DNA of 8,225 bases from Bacteroidota bacterium (GTDB lineage: Bacteria > Bacteroidota > Bacteroidia > Bacteroidales > Prolixibacteraceae): NCBI GenBank assembly GCA_013203755.1, contig JABMPI010000368.1:1-8225 (forward strand), read 5' to 3'. Below the pieces are notes generated by a model, which saw nothing but the letters and a program-made list of their open reading frames with translations, had not been told where the DNA came from and searched no databases. Positions within the stretch are counted from its first letter, which is position 1; each line of letters opens with the position of its first letter. Positions 1 to 5,880 of this stretch are shown here, piece after piece. Position numbers and translations under genes: made by a program.

Positions 1-287
1 GGTGTCTCCACAATAATAGTATCCTCCCATGGAACGATAAAAGTGTCACCAGCAACAACTTCAAGGCGTGCCTGCATCTTCTGACCCTCTGATAGGTCTT
101 TCATAAAGGAACCGAGTTGAGGAATATCCACTGATATATTGCTGTTTGATACACTGATAGGGAAACCATACTCTATACCCTCATGGGTAAATCGTACTGA
201 ACCCTTTAGGTCTATAGTTTCCACACCCTGTACAGTTACGTCAAACTCTATTCGTTTGTTTTCATTTGTATTAAATCGTATTGGCAT
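1..287 (-). CDS. Phage-like small protein, N-terminal part (runs off left edge)
   Basis: An open frame reads leftward from the ATG at 287-285 to the window edge without a stop, giving 95 visible residues that begin MPIRFNTNENKRIEF. The start is preceded by AGGAG (299-295) at a 7-nt spacing. This is a strong Shine-Dalgarno sequence, which the other genes here lack. The protein looks beta-rich and soluble, with no signal peptide or membrane segment. Visible stretches are HEGIEYGFP at about residues 34-42, DIPQLGSFMKDLSEGQ at about 54-69, and FIVPWED near residue 86. This general style recalls small head-assembly or accessory proteins of marine T4-like phages, but that is an impression from memory and not an alignment. 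Codon use leans on ATA, CGA, CTA and GTA. It is read head to head with the truncated cls fragment, so it is probably foreign to the rest of the window. I am confident that it is coding and unsure of its function. Confidence 0.55.
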   Translation of the reverse strand, partial: MPIRFNTNENKRIEFDVTVQGVETIDLKGSVRFTHEGIEYGFPISVSNSNISVDIPQLGSFMKDLSEGQKMQARLEVVAGDTFIVPWEDTIIVET

Positions 288-294
288 TGCTTAT

Positions 295-299
295 CTCCT
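295..299 (-). promoter_or_regulatory. Strong Shine-Dalgarno site of the phage-like gene
   Basis: On the minus strand TAGGAGATAAGCA immediately precedes the ATG at 287, so the AGGAG core lies 7 nt from the start. It decides the start of this gene. It also differs from the A/T-rich, SD-less leaders of the Bacteroidota genes elsewhere in the window. Confidence 0.6.
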
Positions 300-338
300 A
301 TTATATTTACATACTTATTTGGTTGGTCAGGTTCTCTA

Positions 339-824
339 TTTTTTGCTGCCATTACAAATGCCAGAGAAAAGATTTATATTACAACCCCCTATTTTATGCC
401 GCCACAAGCCATTGTTTCGGCTCTGGAAACTGCAGCCCTGAGTAATATAGATGTTCGGATTATTATTCCAGAAAGATCGGATGCAATCACGCCAAAATGG
501 TGTTCTTTCTCTTTTATTGAGAAACTTTTGGAGGCTGGTATTAAAGTCTACTTTTATGAAAAGGGTTTTACACATAGTAAATTTATGCTTGTGGACAATA
601 TATTCTCAACCATTGGAACTGCCAACATGGATTTTAGAAGCTTTGAAACCAATTTCGAAGTAAATGCTTTTATCTACGAAAAGGAATTTACCCAAAAACT
701 TGAAAAACATTTTATGTTTGATTTAAAAAACAGCCGCGAAATAAAACTAAACGAATGGAAACAACGCCCCTGGCATTTTAAAGTTCGTGAATCGTTAGCA
801 CATATTGTAAGTCCAATGCTTTAA
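339..824 (+). CDS. Cardiolipin synthase C-terminal fragment (5'-truncated)
   Basis: This is the C-terminal third of a phospholipase D-type cardiolipin synthase, which joins two phosphatidylglycerol molecules into cardiolipin at the inner membrane. Family-like sequence begins abruptly near 339 with FFAAITNAREKIYITTPYF and continues to the natural-looking end LSPML before TAA at 822-824. The second HKD catalytic motif is intact: His at 573-575, Lys at 579-581 and Asp at 594-596, within THSKFMLVDN, followed by IGTANMDFRSFETNFEVN. The N-terminal membrane segments and the first HKD motif, together roughly 300 or more residues of a protein of about 480, are missing. The first in-frame ATG is at 396, inside the domain, so no plausible start exists. 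Upstream DNA instead encodes the phage-like gene on the other strand. The piece cannot be an active synthase by itself. The family assignment is secure, but whether this is a real broken gene or an assembly artefact is open. Confidence 0.88.
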   Translation, partial: FFAAITNAREKIYITTPYFMPPQAIVSALETAALSNIDVRIIIPERSDAITPKWCSFSFIEKLLEAGIKVYFYEKGFTHSKFMLVDNIFSTIGTANMDFRSFETNFEVNAFIYEKEFTQKLEKHFMFDLKNSREIKLNEWKQRPWHFKVRESLAHIVSPML

Positions 825-887
825 CGATACCAAATCTCAGAAGCAATTAAAGAACTAAGAACTTTGGGAATCACCTACGATTTTTGA
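825..887 (+). pseudogene. Short coding-like remnant after the cls stop
   Basis: Directly after the cls stop codon, and in the same frame, 20 sense codons follow before TGA at 885-887. They read RYQISEAIKELRTLGITYDF. The composition is protein-like (an amphipathic helix, then a short tail) and unlike random AT-rich spacer. Cardiolipin synthases normally end at the LSPxL tail already present, so this is not part of cls. It could be the last codons of a deleted neighbouring gene. I do not recognise the source, and chance is possible. Confidence 0.25.
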
Positions 888-893
888 ACCACC

Positions 894-975
894 AACTCCC
901 ACCCTCTCTGCACGCAGAGAGGGACAGATTTTCTGTTTTTTGTCAACCGACAAAAACAGAAAATCAGGGTGAGTT
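894..975. repeat. Intergenic inverted-repeat element with two nested hairpins
   Basis: The ends are inverted: AACTC (894-898) plus ACCCT (901-905) pair with AGGGT (966-970) plus GAGTT (971-975), with a CC bulge. Inside lie two hairpins. The first is CCCTCTCTG / CAGAGAGGG (902-910 / 915-923) around a CACG loop. The second is a 17-bp stem with one bulged T (927-944 / 949-965) around an AACC loop. The layout resembles a small non-coding dispersed element (REP- or MITE-like). It lies between the ends of the convergent cls fragment and PLP-enzyme gene and could also help terminate transcription. Copies elsewhere in the genome cannot be seen from here. Confidence 0.55.
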
Positions 976-1036
976 AAACTTAACCATTTGAATAGTAAAA
1001 AACGATTGAGTCTTGATTCAATCAGGGTGAGTTAAA
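962..1036. repeat. Direct repeat of the element's right end
   Basis: The 17-mer AATCAGGGTGAGTTAAA occurs exactly at 962-978 and again at 1020-1036, 58 bp apart. The second copy is preceded by a 6-bp hairpin, GATTGA (1004-1009) / TCAATC (1018-1023). This suggests a duplicated or solo end of the inverted-repeat element just to the left. Confidence 0.6.
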
Positions 1037-1044
1037 ACTAAATA

Positions 1045-1989
1045 CTAAAAAGGCAACCTCCCCAAATCCAAATTCCCACCCGAAAGGATTATTCCCACTT
1101 TTTTATTTTGAATATCAATATTACCTTCAAGAATAGCGGCTAGCGGAACTGCCGACGAAGGTTCGATAATAATTTTCATACGTTCCCAAATCATGCGCAT
1201 GGCCGCAATAATATTCTCTTCGGTAACTGTTACAACATCATCAACTTTATCTAAAATAATGATAAAATTCCTTTGCCCAACCGAAGTCAATAATCCGTCG
1301 GCAATTGTATTTGGATTTTCAGAAGGCACCCAGTTTTTTGTATGAAACGATTGAAAAGCATCGTCTGCTCCGGCTGGCTCTGCCGCAATTACCTTACAGT
1401 TTGGAAGAAGCTGTTTTGTTGAAAGTGCTGTTCCACTTAGCAATCCGCCGCCACCAACCGGAGCAATAATAATATCAAAATCGCCTGCATCTTCAATTAA
1501 CTCTTTTGCGGCAGTTCCTTGTCCGGCAATTACATTAAAATTATCGTAAGGATGAATTTCTGTTGCTCCGGTTTCTGCCACCACCTTTGCCAGTGTACTT
1601 TCACGCGCTTGCAAAGTTGGCGTACAAAAAGTAATTTTTGCTCCGTAACCAGCAACCGCTTTCTTTTTTATTTCTGGTGAATTTTCAGGCATTACAATGT
1701 GGGCGACAATTCCCCGCATTTTTGCAGCAAGTGCCAAAGCCGCGGCATGGTTTCCCGAAGAATGAGTTGCTACACCTTTTTGCACATCGGTTTCTGAAAG
1801 CGAAAACACGGCATTGCAAGCTCCCCGAAATTTAAATGCCCCTACTTTTTGAAAATTCTCGCATTTAAAATATAGCTCTCCTCCAACAATTTTATTAATG
1901 CTCGATGAAGTTAAAACAGGAGTTCGGTGTGCATATTTCTGAACAATTTGATGTGCGTTTTCAACATCAGAAAAAGCAGGGATATTCAT
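1045..1989 (-). CDS. PLP-dependent threonine/serine dehydratase or serine racemase
   Basis: A 314-residue fold-type II pyridoxal-phosphate enzyme that either deaminates L-threonine/serine to 2-oxo acid and ammonia or racemises serine. Visible motifs are the Schiff-base lysine K53 in AFKFRGA, the substrate loop HSSGNH (76-81), the phosphate-binding glycine loop PVGGGG (177-182), and SGGN (303-306) near the pyridine nitrogen. Two features match eukaryotic-type serine racemase: S78 aligns with the catalytic re-face serine (human S84), and E204-A208-D210 has the spacing of the divalent-cation site. There is no C-terminal ACT-like regulatory domain, so it is not the long biosynthetic IlvA form. 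The protein is cytosolic and of normal length for the short form. Its ATG lies one base after the stop of the PrsW gene (TAA-T-ATG), implying translational coupling. No SD is visible. The superfamily is certain, but dehydratase versus racemase cannot be settled from sequence alone. Confidence 0.9.
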   Translation of the reverse strand: MNIPAFSDVENAHQIVQKYAHRTPVLTSSSINKIVGGELYFKCENFQKVGAFKFRGACNAVFSLSETDVQKGVATHSSGNHAAALALAAKMRGIVAHIVMPENSPEIKKKAVAGYGAKITFCTPTLQARESTLAKVVAETGATEIHPYDNFNVIAGQGTAAKELIEDAGDFDIIIAPVGGGGLLSGTALSTKQLLPNCKVIAAEPAGADDAFQSFHTKNWVPSENPNTIADGLLTSVGQRNFIIILDKVDDVVTVTEENIIAAMRMIWERMKIIIEPSSAVPLAAILEGNIDIQNKKVGIILSGGNLDLGRLPF

Positions 1990-1990
1990 A

Positions 1991-2695
1991 TTAATCTGGT
2001 TTTGAAAATTTCTGGTTCAACAAATTAAAATCCGTTTTATATATCGATTGGTCTGATAGACGTTTTACTCTTTTCAATCCAAAAACATAAAGAAAAATAA
2101 CAAACAAGAAAAATACTCCTGTCAGCCATTGAATTCCTGTCATTAAAATAAAGTCGTAAATTCCATGAAGTATAATTGGATAAACAAGTGCTTTTAGTTT
2201 TAAAGCATTTCTCTCTTTTTCGTAAAATTTTGCAAGTCCGAAATAGAAACCCATTGTAATTCCGAAAATAGCGTGTGCCGGAACTGCTGTAAAAGTGCGC
2301 ATTAATCCGGTTTCGATGCCACCTTGCATCACATACATTACATTTTCAACGCCTGCAAAACCCAACGAAACAAAAACGGCATAAACAATCCCATCAAATT
2401 TTTCGTTGAATTCAGGGCTTTTCCAAATTAACAGATAAAGCGCAATATATTTAAAAAGCTCTTCGGAAAAAGCTGCCACTACAAAAGCATTCCAGGCGGC
2501 AGAAAACAATCCGGAAAATGACTCGGTAAAAGCATCTAAAAAACGCTCTACAAATAGAATTGGAACCACAGTAATTGCTCCTGCAAGCAAAGCAAACAGT
2601 AACAAATGAATTGGTTCTTTTTCGTATTTATCACGAAAATAGATGTATCCGGCTATAATAAAAACCGGTGCCAGTGAAAGTATTAACAGATTCAT
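1991..2695 (-). CDS. PrsW-family glutamic intramembrane protease
   Basis: A 234-residue polytopic membrane protein with about seven or eight hydrophobic segments. The family-defining motifs are present: a D-x-Y-E-K-E-P stretch after the first helix (22-28), EExxK (E78, E79, K82) in FSEELFKY, FxxxE (F113, E117) in GFAGVENV, His141 in PAHAIFG, and HxxxD (H177, D181) in LHGIYD. PrsW of Bacillus cleaves the anti-sigma factor RsiW. The wider family belongs to the CPBP/Abi-like glutamic protease clan, and most members have unknown substrates. No sigma or anti-sigma gene is visible here, so the substrate is unknown. The gene starts 9 nt after the SMP-30 gene ends and stops 1 nt before the PLP enzyme, so the three are probably co-transcribed. 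The C-terminal tail (about 208-234) is polar and likely cytoplasmic. No SD is seen. Confidence 0.88.
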   Translation of the reverse strand: MNLLILSLAPVFIIAGYIYFRDKYEKEPIHLLLFALLAGAITVVPILFVERFLDAFTESFSGLFSAAWNAFVVAAFSEELFKYIALYLLIWKSPEFNEKFDGIVYAVFVSLGFAGVENVMYVMQGGIETGLMRTFTAVPAHAIFGITMGFYFGLAKFYEKERNALKLKALVYPIILHGIYDFILMTGIQWLTGVFFLFVIFLYVFGLKRVKRLSDQSIYKTDFNLLNQKFSKPD

Positions 2696-2704
2696 TTATG
2701 GTAA

Positions 2705-3649
2705 TTAAAATTCATCTTTATAAAAAAAAGCCTCAACACCTTTTACACCCGGTCTGGTCTTGAAAACTCCACCTGCATTTGGATACTGTTTTAACTCTGC
2801 CTCGCTTGTTGCAATTCTGGCAGTTGTTATATAAAGCGTTCCTAAATCATCGTCGCCAAAAGCACACGATGTTACATTTTTTGCAGGCACTTTAATTGTT
2901 TGAAGCAATTTACCAGATTCAGGATTCCAACATGCTACGGCCGAACCTCCCCATAAAGCAATCCACACATTTCCTTCTGCATCAATGGTCATTCCATCAG
3001 GAGAACCTATTTCTTCAGGTATTTCAATAGCTACCTGGGGGCTGGAAATATTTCCGGTTTCATTATTGTAATTGTAGGCTACAACATTTTGCGTAGGCGT
3101 ATCGATGTAATACATTTTTGTTTTATCGAGCGACCAAACTATGCCATTTGAAGTACTAACGTTTTCAACCATCTTATAAATTGAACTGTCTGCATTTAAA
3201 CGATACAAAGCTCCTGCATTCATTTCATCTTTTGTACTCATTGTTCCGGCCCAGAAACGTCCGCCCGGATCGCATTTTCCATCGTTAAACCGATTATCGG
3301 GTAAATTTTCTTCGGGATCAACAATCAGATTCTTTGTTCCGGTCTTAGGATCAAACTGATAAATTCCATTTTGTAAAGCCACCAAAACTTTCCCTGTTTC
3401 AGTAGGAACAACCGTACCAATCATTTGCCCGGTAAACATCTCTTTATTATTCTCCGTTTTGGGATTGTAAAAATTGAGAATCTTTCCTGTAATATTTATC
3501 CAAAGCAATTCTCCGGTTTTCGGATTCCAAATGGCTCCTTCACCTAATTCTGATTTTGAATCCATTACCAATTCCATAGAATTCGATTTTTGGGTTGTAC
3601 AACTTGAGATAAAAATTGCGATTATTAAAAGAAGAAGATATTGTTTCAT
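2705..3649 (-). CDS. SMP-30/gluconolactonase-like lipoprotein
   Basis: A 314-residue protein with a lipoprotein signal peptide: a hydrophobic stretch at residues 4-14, then the lipobox ISSC with lipidated Cys17. It should sit in the envelope and not in the cytosol. The rest is an SMP-30/gluconolactonase/LRE-type six-bladed beta-propeller. Metal ligands align with human SMP-30: E37 in LGEGAIW (E18), N122 in RFNDGKCDP (N103), N168 in TSNGIVWS (N154) and D218 in SPDGMTID (D204). Known members are Ca/Zn/Mn-dependent lactonases that open sugar lactones, and an intact metal site supports lactonase activity. The actual substrate cannot be inferred because no sugar dehydrogenase or transporter is nearby. 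The gene lies 63 bp downstream of pnp, with a palindrome in the gap, and 9 bp upstream of the PrsW gene. The ATG at 3649 places the signal peptide correctly. Confidence 0.88.
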   Translation of the reverse strand: MKQYLLLLIIAIFISSCTTQKSNSMELVMDSKSELGEGAIWNPKTGELLWINITGKILNFYNPKTENNKEMFTGQMIGTVVPTETGKVLVALQNGIYQFDPKTGTKNLIVDPEENLPDNRFNDGKCDPGGRFWAGTMSTKDEMNAGALYRLNADSSIYKMVENVSTSNGIVWSLDKTKMYYIDTPTQNVVAYNYNNETGNISSPQVAIEIPEEIGSPDGMTIDAEGNVWIALWGGSAVACWNPESGKLLQTIKVPAKNVTSCAFGDDDLGTLYITTARIATSEAELKQYPNAGGVFKTRPGVKGVEAFFYKDEF

Positions 3650-3671
3650 AATTCATTTTGTAAATTGAGAG

Positions 3672-3691
3672 ATTCCCGCCTTCGCGGGAAT
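3672..3691. repeat. REP-like palindrome
   Basis: ATTCCCGC (3672-3679) and GCGGGAAT (3684-3691) form a perfect 8-bp stem around a CTTC loop, followed by GACG. It is a GC-rich island in AT-rich DNA and fits the style of REP-type intergenic palindromes. It lies between pnp and the SMP-30 gene and could attenuate read-through or stabilise the upstream mRNA end. Confidence 0.6.
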
Positions 3692-3712
3692 GACGAAAAA
3701 ACAGGCTGCATT

Positions 3713-4525
3713 CTATAAACTTTCGATCATTTTTTTCATGAGTAAGGTCATTTTGGGTTCGGCTTTCATCGCCACTTTCTGAACCTCTTCGTGCGAAATT
3801 TCAACGATTTCACCAGGCACACCACTGTCGGTAATTATCGATACTCCAAATACTTTCAAATCCATGTGCCTTGCAACAATAACCTCCGGCACGGTGGACA
3901 TTCCAACAACATCAGCACCTAATATTCGAAACATTTTATATTCAGCCGGAGTTTCAAAAGTTGGGCCGGAAACGCCCACATAAATCCCCTCCTTAATATT
4001 TAAACCGTGTTCTGATGCAATTAACTTCGCTTTGTTCTGCAGGCGTTTGTCGTAGCATTTACTCATATCGGGAAAACGTGTCCCCAATTCCTTATTGTTT
4101 TTGCCTCGCAAAGGGTGTTCCGGGAAGAAATTAATGTGGTCGGTAATCACCATAATGTCACCCACTTTAAAGTTTGGGTTTAATCCGCCGGTGGCATTTG
4201 AAACAAATAGATGACTTATTCCAACATACTTTAAAACACGAACCGGGAATGTAACTTCCTGCATGGAATAACCTTCATAATAATGAAAACGCCCTTGCAT
4301 GGCAAGAACTTCTTTTTCGCCCAATTTGCCATAAATTAATCTTCCGGCATGACCGTCAACTGTTGAAATCGGGAAATTAGGAATTTCGATATAAGGAATG
4401 GAATCGATGATTTCAATTTCATTAACCAATCCACCCAAACCAGTGCCCAGAATAATACCAATTTCAGGACTGGCGTTTATTCTTTCTTTTATGTAATTCG
4501 CGGTTGCTTTTATTTTCTCCAACAT
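3713..4525 (-). CDS. Purine-nucleoside phosphorylase (trimeric PNP class)
   Basis: A 270-residue cytosolic enzyme that splits purine nucleosides with phosphate into free base and ribose-1-phosphate, for purine salvage. Trimeric (human/Bacillus PunA-type) PNP motifs appear in order: phosphate loop GTGLGG (27-32), H59 in VDGHAG, GRFHYYEGY (78-86) with phosphate-binding Arg and His, SNATGG (109-114), E191 in GPTFETPAE (purine-binding Glu), M209 in VGMSTVPE, and H245 in SHEEV. The base-recognition Asn (human N243) appears to be Asp233 (ITDSG). An Asp at this place is known from MTA phosphorylases, so base preference could differ, although the overall sequence reads as PNP. The ATG at 4525 is needed to keep the N-terminal helix before the phosphate loop, and it lies inside the 3' end of lpxK. 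This gives a 62-nt out-of-frame overlap, so expression should depend on lpxK translation. Confidence 0.93.
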   Translation of the reverse strand: MLEKIKATANYIKERINASPEIGIILGTGLGGLVNEIEIIDSIPYIEIPNFPISTVDGHAGRLIYGKLGEKEVLAMQGRFHYYEGYSMQEVTFPVRVLKYVGISHLFVSNATGGLNPNFKVGDIMVITDHINFFPEHPLRGKNNKELGTRFPDMSKCYDKRLQNKAKLIASEHGLNIKEGIYVGVSGPTFETPAEYKMFRILGADVVGMSTVPEVIVARHMDLKVFGVSIITDSGVPGEIVEISHEEVQKVAMKAEPKMTLLMKKMIESL

Positions 4526-5570
4526 AGTTTAAAATTTTCTTATTAAAAGCTTTCCCCTCATCCTGGAGGAACTTCACTTTTACCGGTAAATAGTACAATG
4601 CATTTTTAAATTCATCGGTCAAATCTTTCTGGTCTTTTAAGCGCATCGCATCTTTTTCGGTGGTAATAATTATCTTTTTTTCTGAATTAATAGAATTAAA
4701 TTTTTGCAGGATTGTAGAGATATCTGCCTTCGAAAAATTGTAATGATCGGGATAAGCAAGAAATTCCACCTTTTCTGAAAACTGCTTTAAATATTTATGA
4801 ATTGGCTTTGGCGATGCAATTCCTGTAACAATAAGTGAAGAATAAGTTCTCTCTTCATAAAAATCGTCACCTAATTTTTTAGCTGAAAAAACAGGTTCTA
4901 ATTTCTGGTAATTCAACGTGGTAAAAAACAGTTCCTGATACGGTTTAAGGGCAACATCATTCATTAAAATTCGACGCATAATTGGTGTAATCTTGTCGGG
5001 GCATTTTGTGAAAATAATAACATTTGCCCGCCTCATTTGTGTCACACTTTCGCGTAATCGCCCCACTGGCAAAAGGGTATCTTCTTTTATCTGCCGGTTA
5101 TAATCTATCAGTAAAATATTTATTCCGGGAGTAATTCTTCGGTGCTGAAAAGCATCGTCGAGCAAAACTACATCGGGAATTATTGCATTTTTTAAATCCA
5201 ATAATTTTTCTGCTCCAACCACCCTGTTTTCGCATACCGAAACCGTAACCGTCTGGAATTTATTTTTTATTTGAAGGGGTTCGTCGCCAACTTCCAAAAC
5301 AGTTGAGCTGGTTTCAACATATCTAAAACCCTTTGTTTTTCTTTTATAACCACGACTTAATGTTGCCACTGCAAATTTTTCGTGAAGCAAATTCACTAAA
5401 TATTCTATGTGGGGCGTTTTGCCCGTTCCTCCAACGGTAATATTACCAATTGAAATTACCGGCACATCAAACTCTTTCGATTTCAATAGACCCAAATCAT
5501 ACATCCGGTTACGGAAAGAAACTCCGAAACCATACAACCAAGCAAAAGGATAAAGCAACAATTTGATCAT
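4464..5570 (-). CDS. lpxK: Tetraacyldisaccharide 4'-kinase
   Basis: A 368-residue kinase that phosphorylates the 4' position of the lipid A disaccharide precursor with ATP, at the cytoplasmic face of the inner membrane (Raetz pathway). Residues 1-17 are a hydrophobic membrane-associating segment. Next come the P-loop GNITVGGTGKTP (42-53), SRGYKRK (72-78), GDEP (95-98), the Mg/ATP motif LLDDAFQHRR (136-145), LLPVGRLRE (166-174), the conserved DH in YPDHYNF (275-276) and TTEKDAMRL (303-311). All hallmark motifs are intact, so the enzyme should be active. The C-terminus carries a basic tail, RELHKRKNKRQS, whose codons overlap the start of pnp. This tail looks like an extension beyond the usual family end. 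The gene is the first of a minus-strand run, with a 310-bp upstream region in which no clean promoter was identified. Its presence shows that the host makes lipid A. Confidence 0.95.
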   Translation of the reverse strand: MIKLLLYPFAWLYGFGVSFRNRMYDLGLLKSKEFDVPVISIGNITVGGTGKTPHIEYLVNLLHEKFAVATLSRGYKRKTKGFRYVETSSTVLEVGDEPLQIKNKFQTVTVSVCENRVVGAEKLLDLKNAIIPDVVLLDDAFQHRRITPGINILLIDYNRQIKEDTLLPVGRLRESVTQMRRANVIIFTKCPDKITPIMRRILMNDVALKPYQELFFTTLNYQKLEPVFSAKKLGDDFYEERTYSSLIVTGIASPKPIHKYLKQFSEKVEFLAYPDHYNFSKADISTILQKFNSINSEKKIIITTEKDAMRLKDQKDLTDEFKNALYYLPVKVKFLQDEGKAFNKKILNYVGENKSNRELHKRKNKRQS

Positions 5571-5880
5571 TAAATCCCTATTTTTAAAGGATGACTAAGT
5601 TAAGAATTTGTGTCTATATTTTTCAATGTTTGGATTGTTTGGGCTTCGAAAAATAAAAAAATTTAATCTATTGGAGAAGTATAACCATTTTGAATCGAAG
5701 AATATTCTTGCTATTTTTCTTGGCTTTTCGCACACACTTTTCGATCTATTAAAAATAAACTGATTGAAATTCAGTAATTTCCACCTCACTTTTCAGTAAT
5801 TTCTCTTACTCTCTCCCACTCAATAATTATAACTTTATTCTCGAAATAAAACAGAAAACAATACATTAAAAAATCGTTTT
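5571..5880. other. Divergent intergenic region between lpxK and the 100-residue gene
   Basis: This 310-bp AT-rich stretch contains no supported gene. The only open frame of any size (minus strand, 5789-5595) has low-complexity, unconvincing composition. Features seen are a perfect 12-bp palindrome AAGAATATTCTT (5698-5709), two copies of TTCAGTAATTTC (5770-5781 and 5792-5803), and a weak -7-like box TAACTTTA (5830-5837) upstream of the plus-strand gene. It presumably contains promoters for both flanking genes, but neither has a clear -33 TTTG at the right spacing. Confidence 0.5.
5770..5803. promoter_or_regulatory. Tandem 12-bp repeat, possible operator
   Basis: TTCAGTAATTTC occurs exactly at 5770-5781 and 5792-5803, a 22-bp period. 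That is close to two helical turns, so both copies face the same side of the DNA. The pair lies about 80 bp upstream of the gene at 5881 and ahead of the weak -7-like box at 5830. The placement suits an activator or repressor site, but this is inference from spacing alone. Confidence 0.3.

Noticed and set aside
301..313. T4-like late promoter (TATAAATA type) upstream of the phage-like gene
   Set aside because: The minus strand reads TATGTAAATATAA, which only partly resembles the late box. It lies too close to the SD, and such strings are common in AT-rich DNA.
139..441. Plus-strand 100-residue open frame
   Set aside because: It crosses the phage/cls junction, is antisense to the SD-led phage-like gene and out of frame with cls. 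Its composition shows no recognisable fold.
336..575. Minus-strand 79-residue open frame
   Set aside because: It is antisense to well-supported cardiolipin synthase sequence including the approach to the HKD motif, so it is a shadow frame.
894..1036. CRISPR array
   Set aside because: The repeats are two copies of a 17-mer plus inverted repeats, with no series of evenly spaced direct repeats and unique spacers and no cas genes nearby.
5595..5789. Minus-strand 64-residue frame upstream of lpxK
   Set aside because: It is rich in Phe/Asn/Lys as expected from translated AT-rich spacer, with no domain signal. It covers the intergenic region where promoters are expected.
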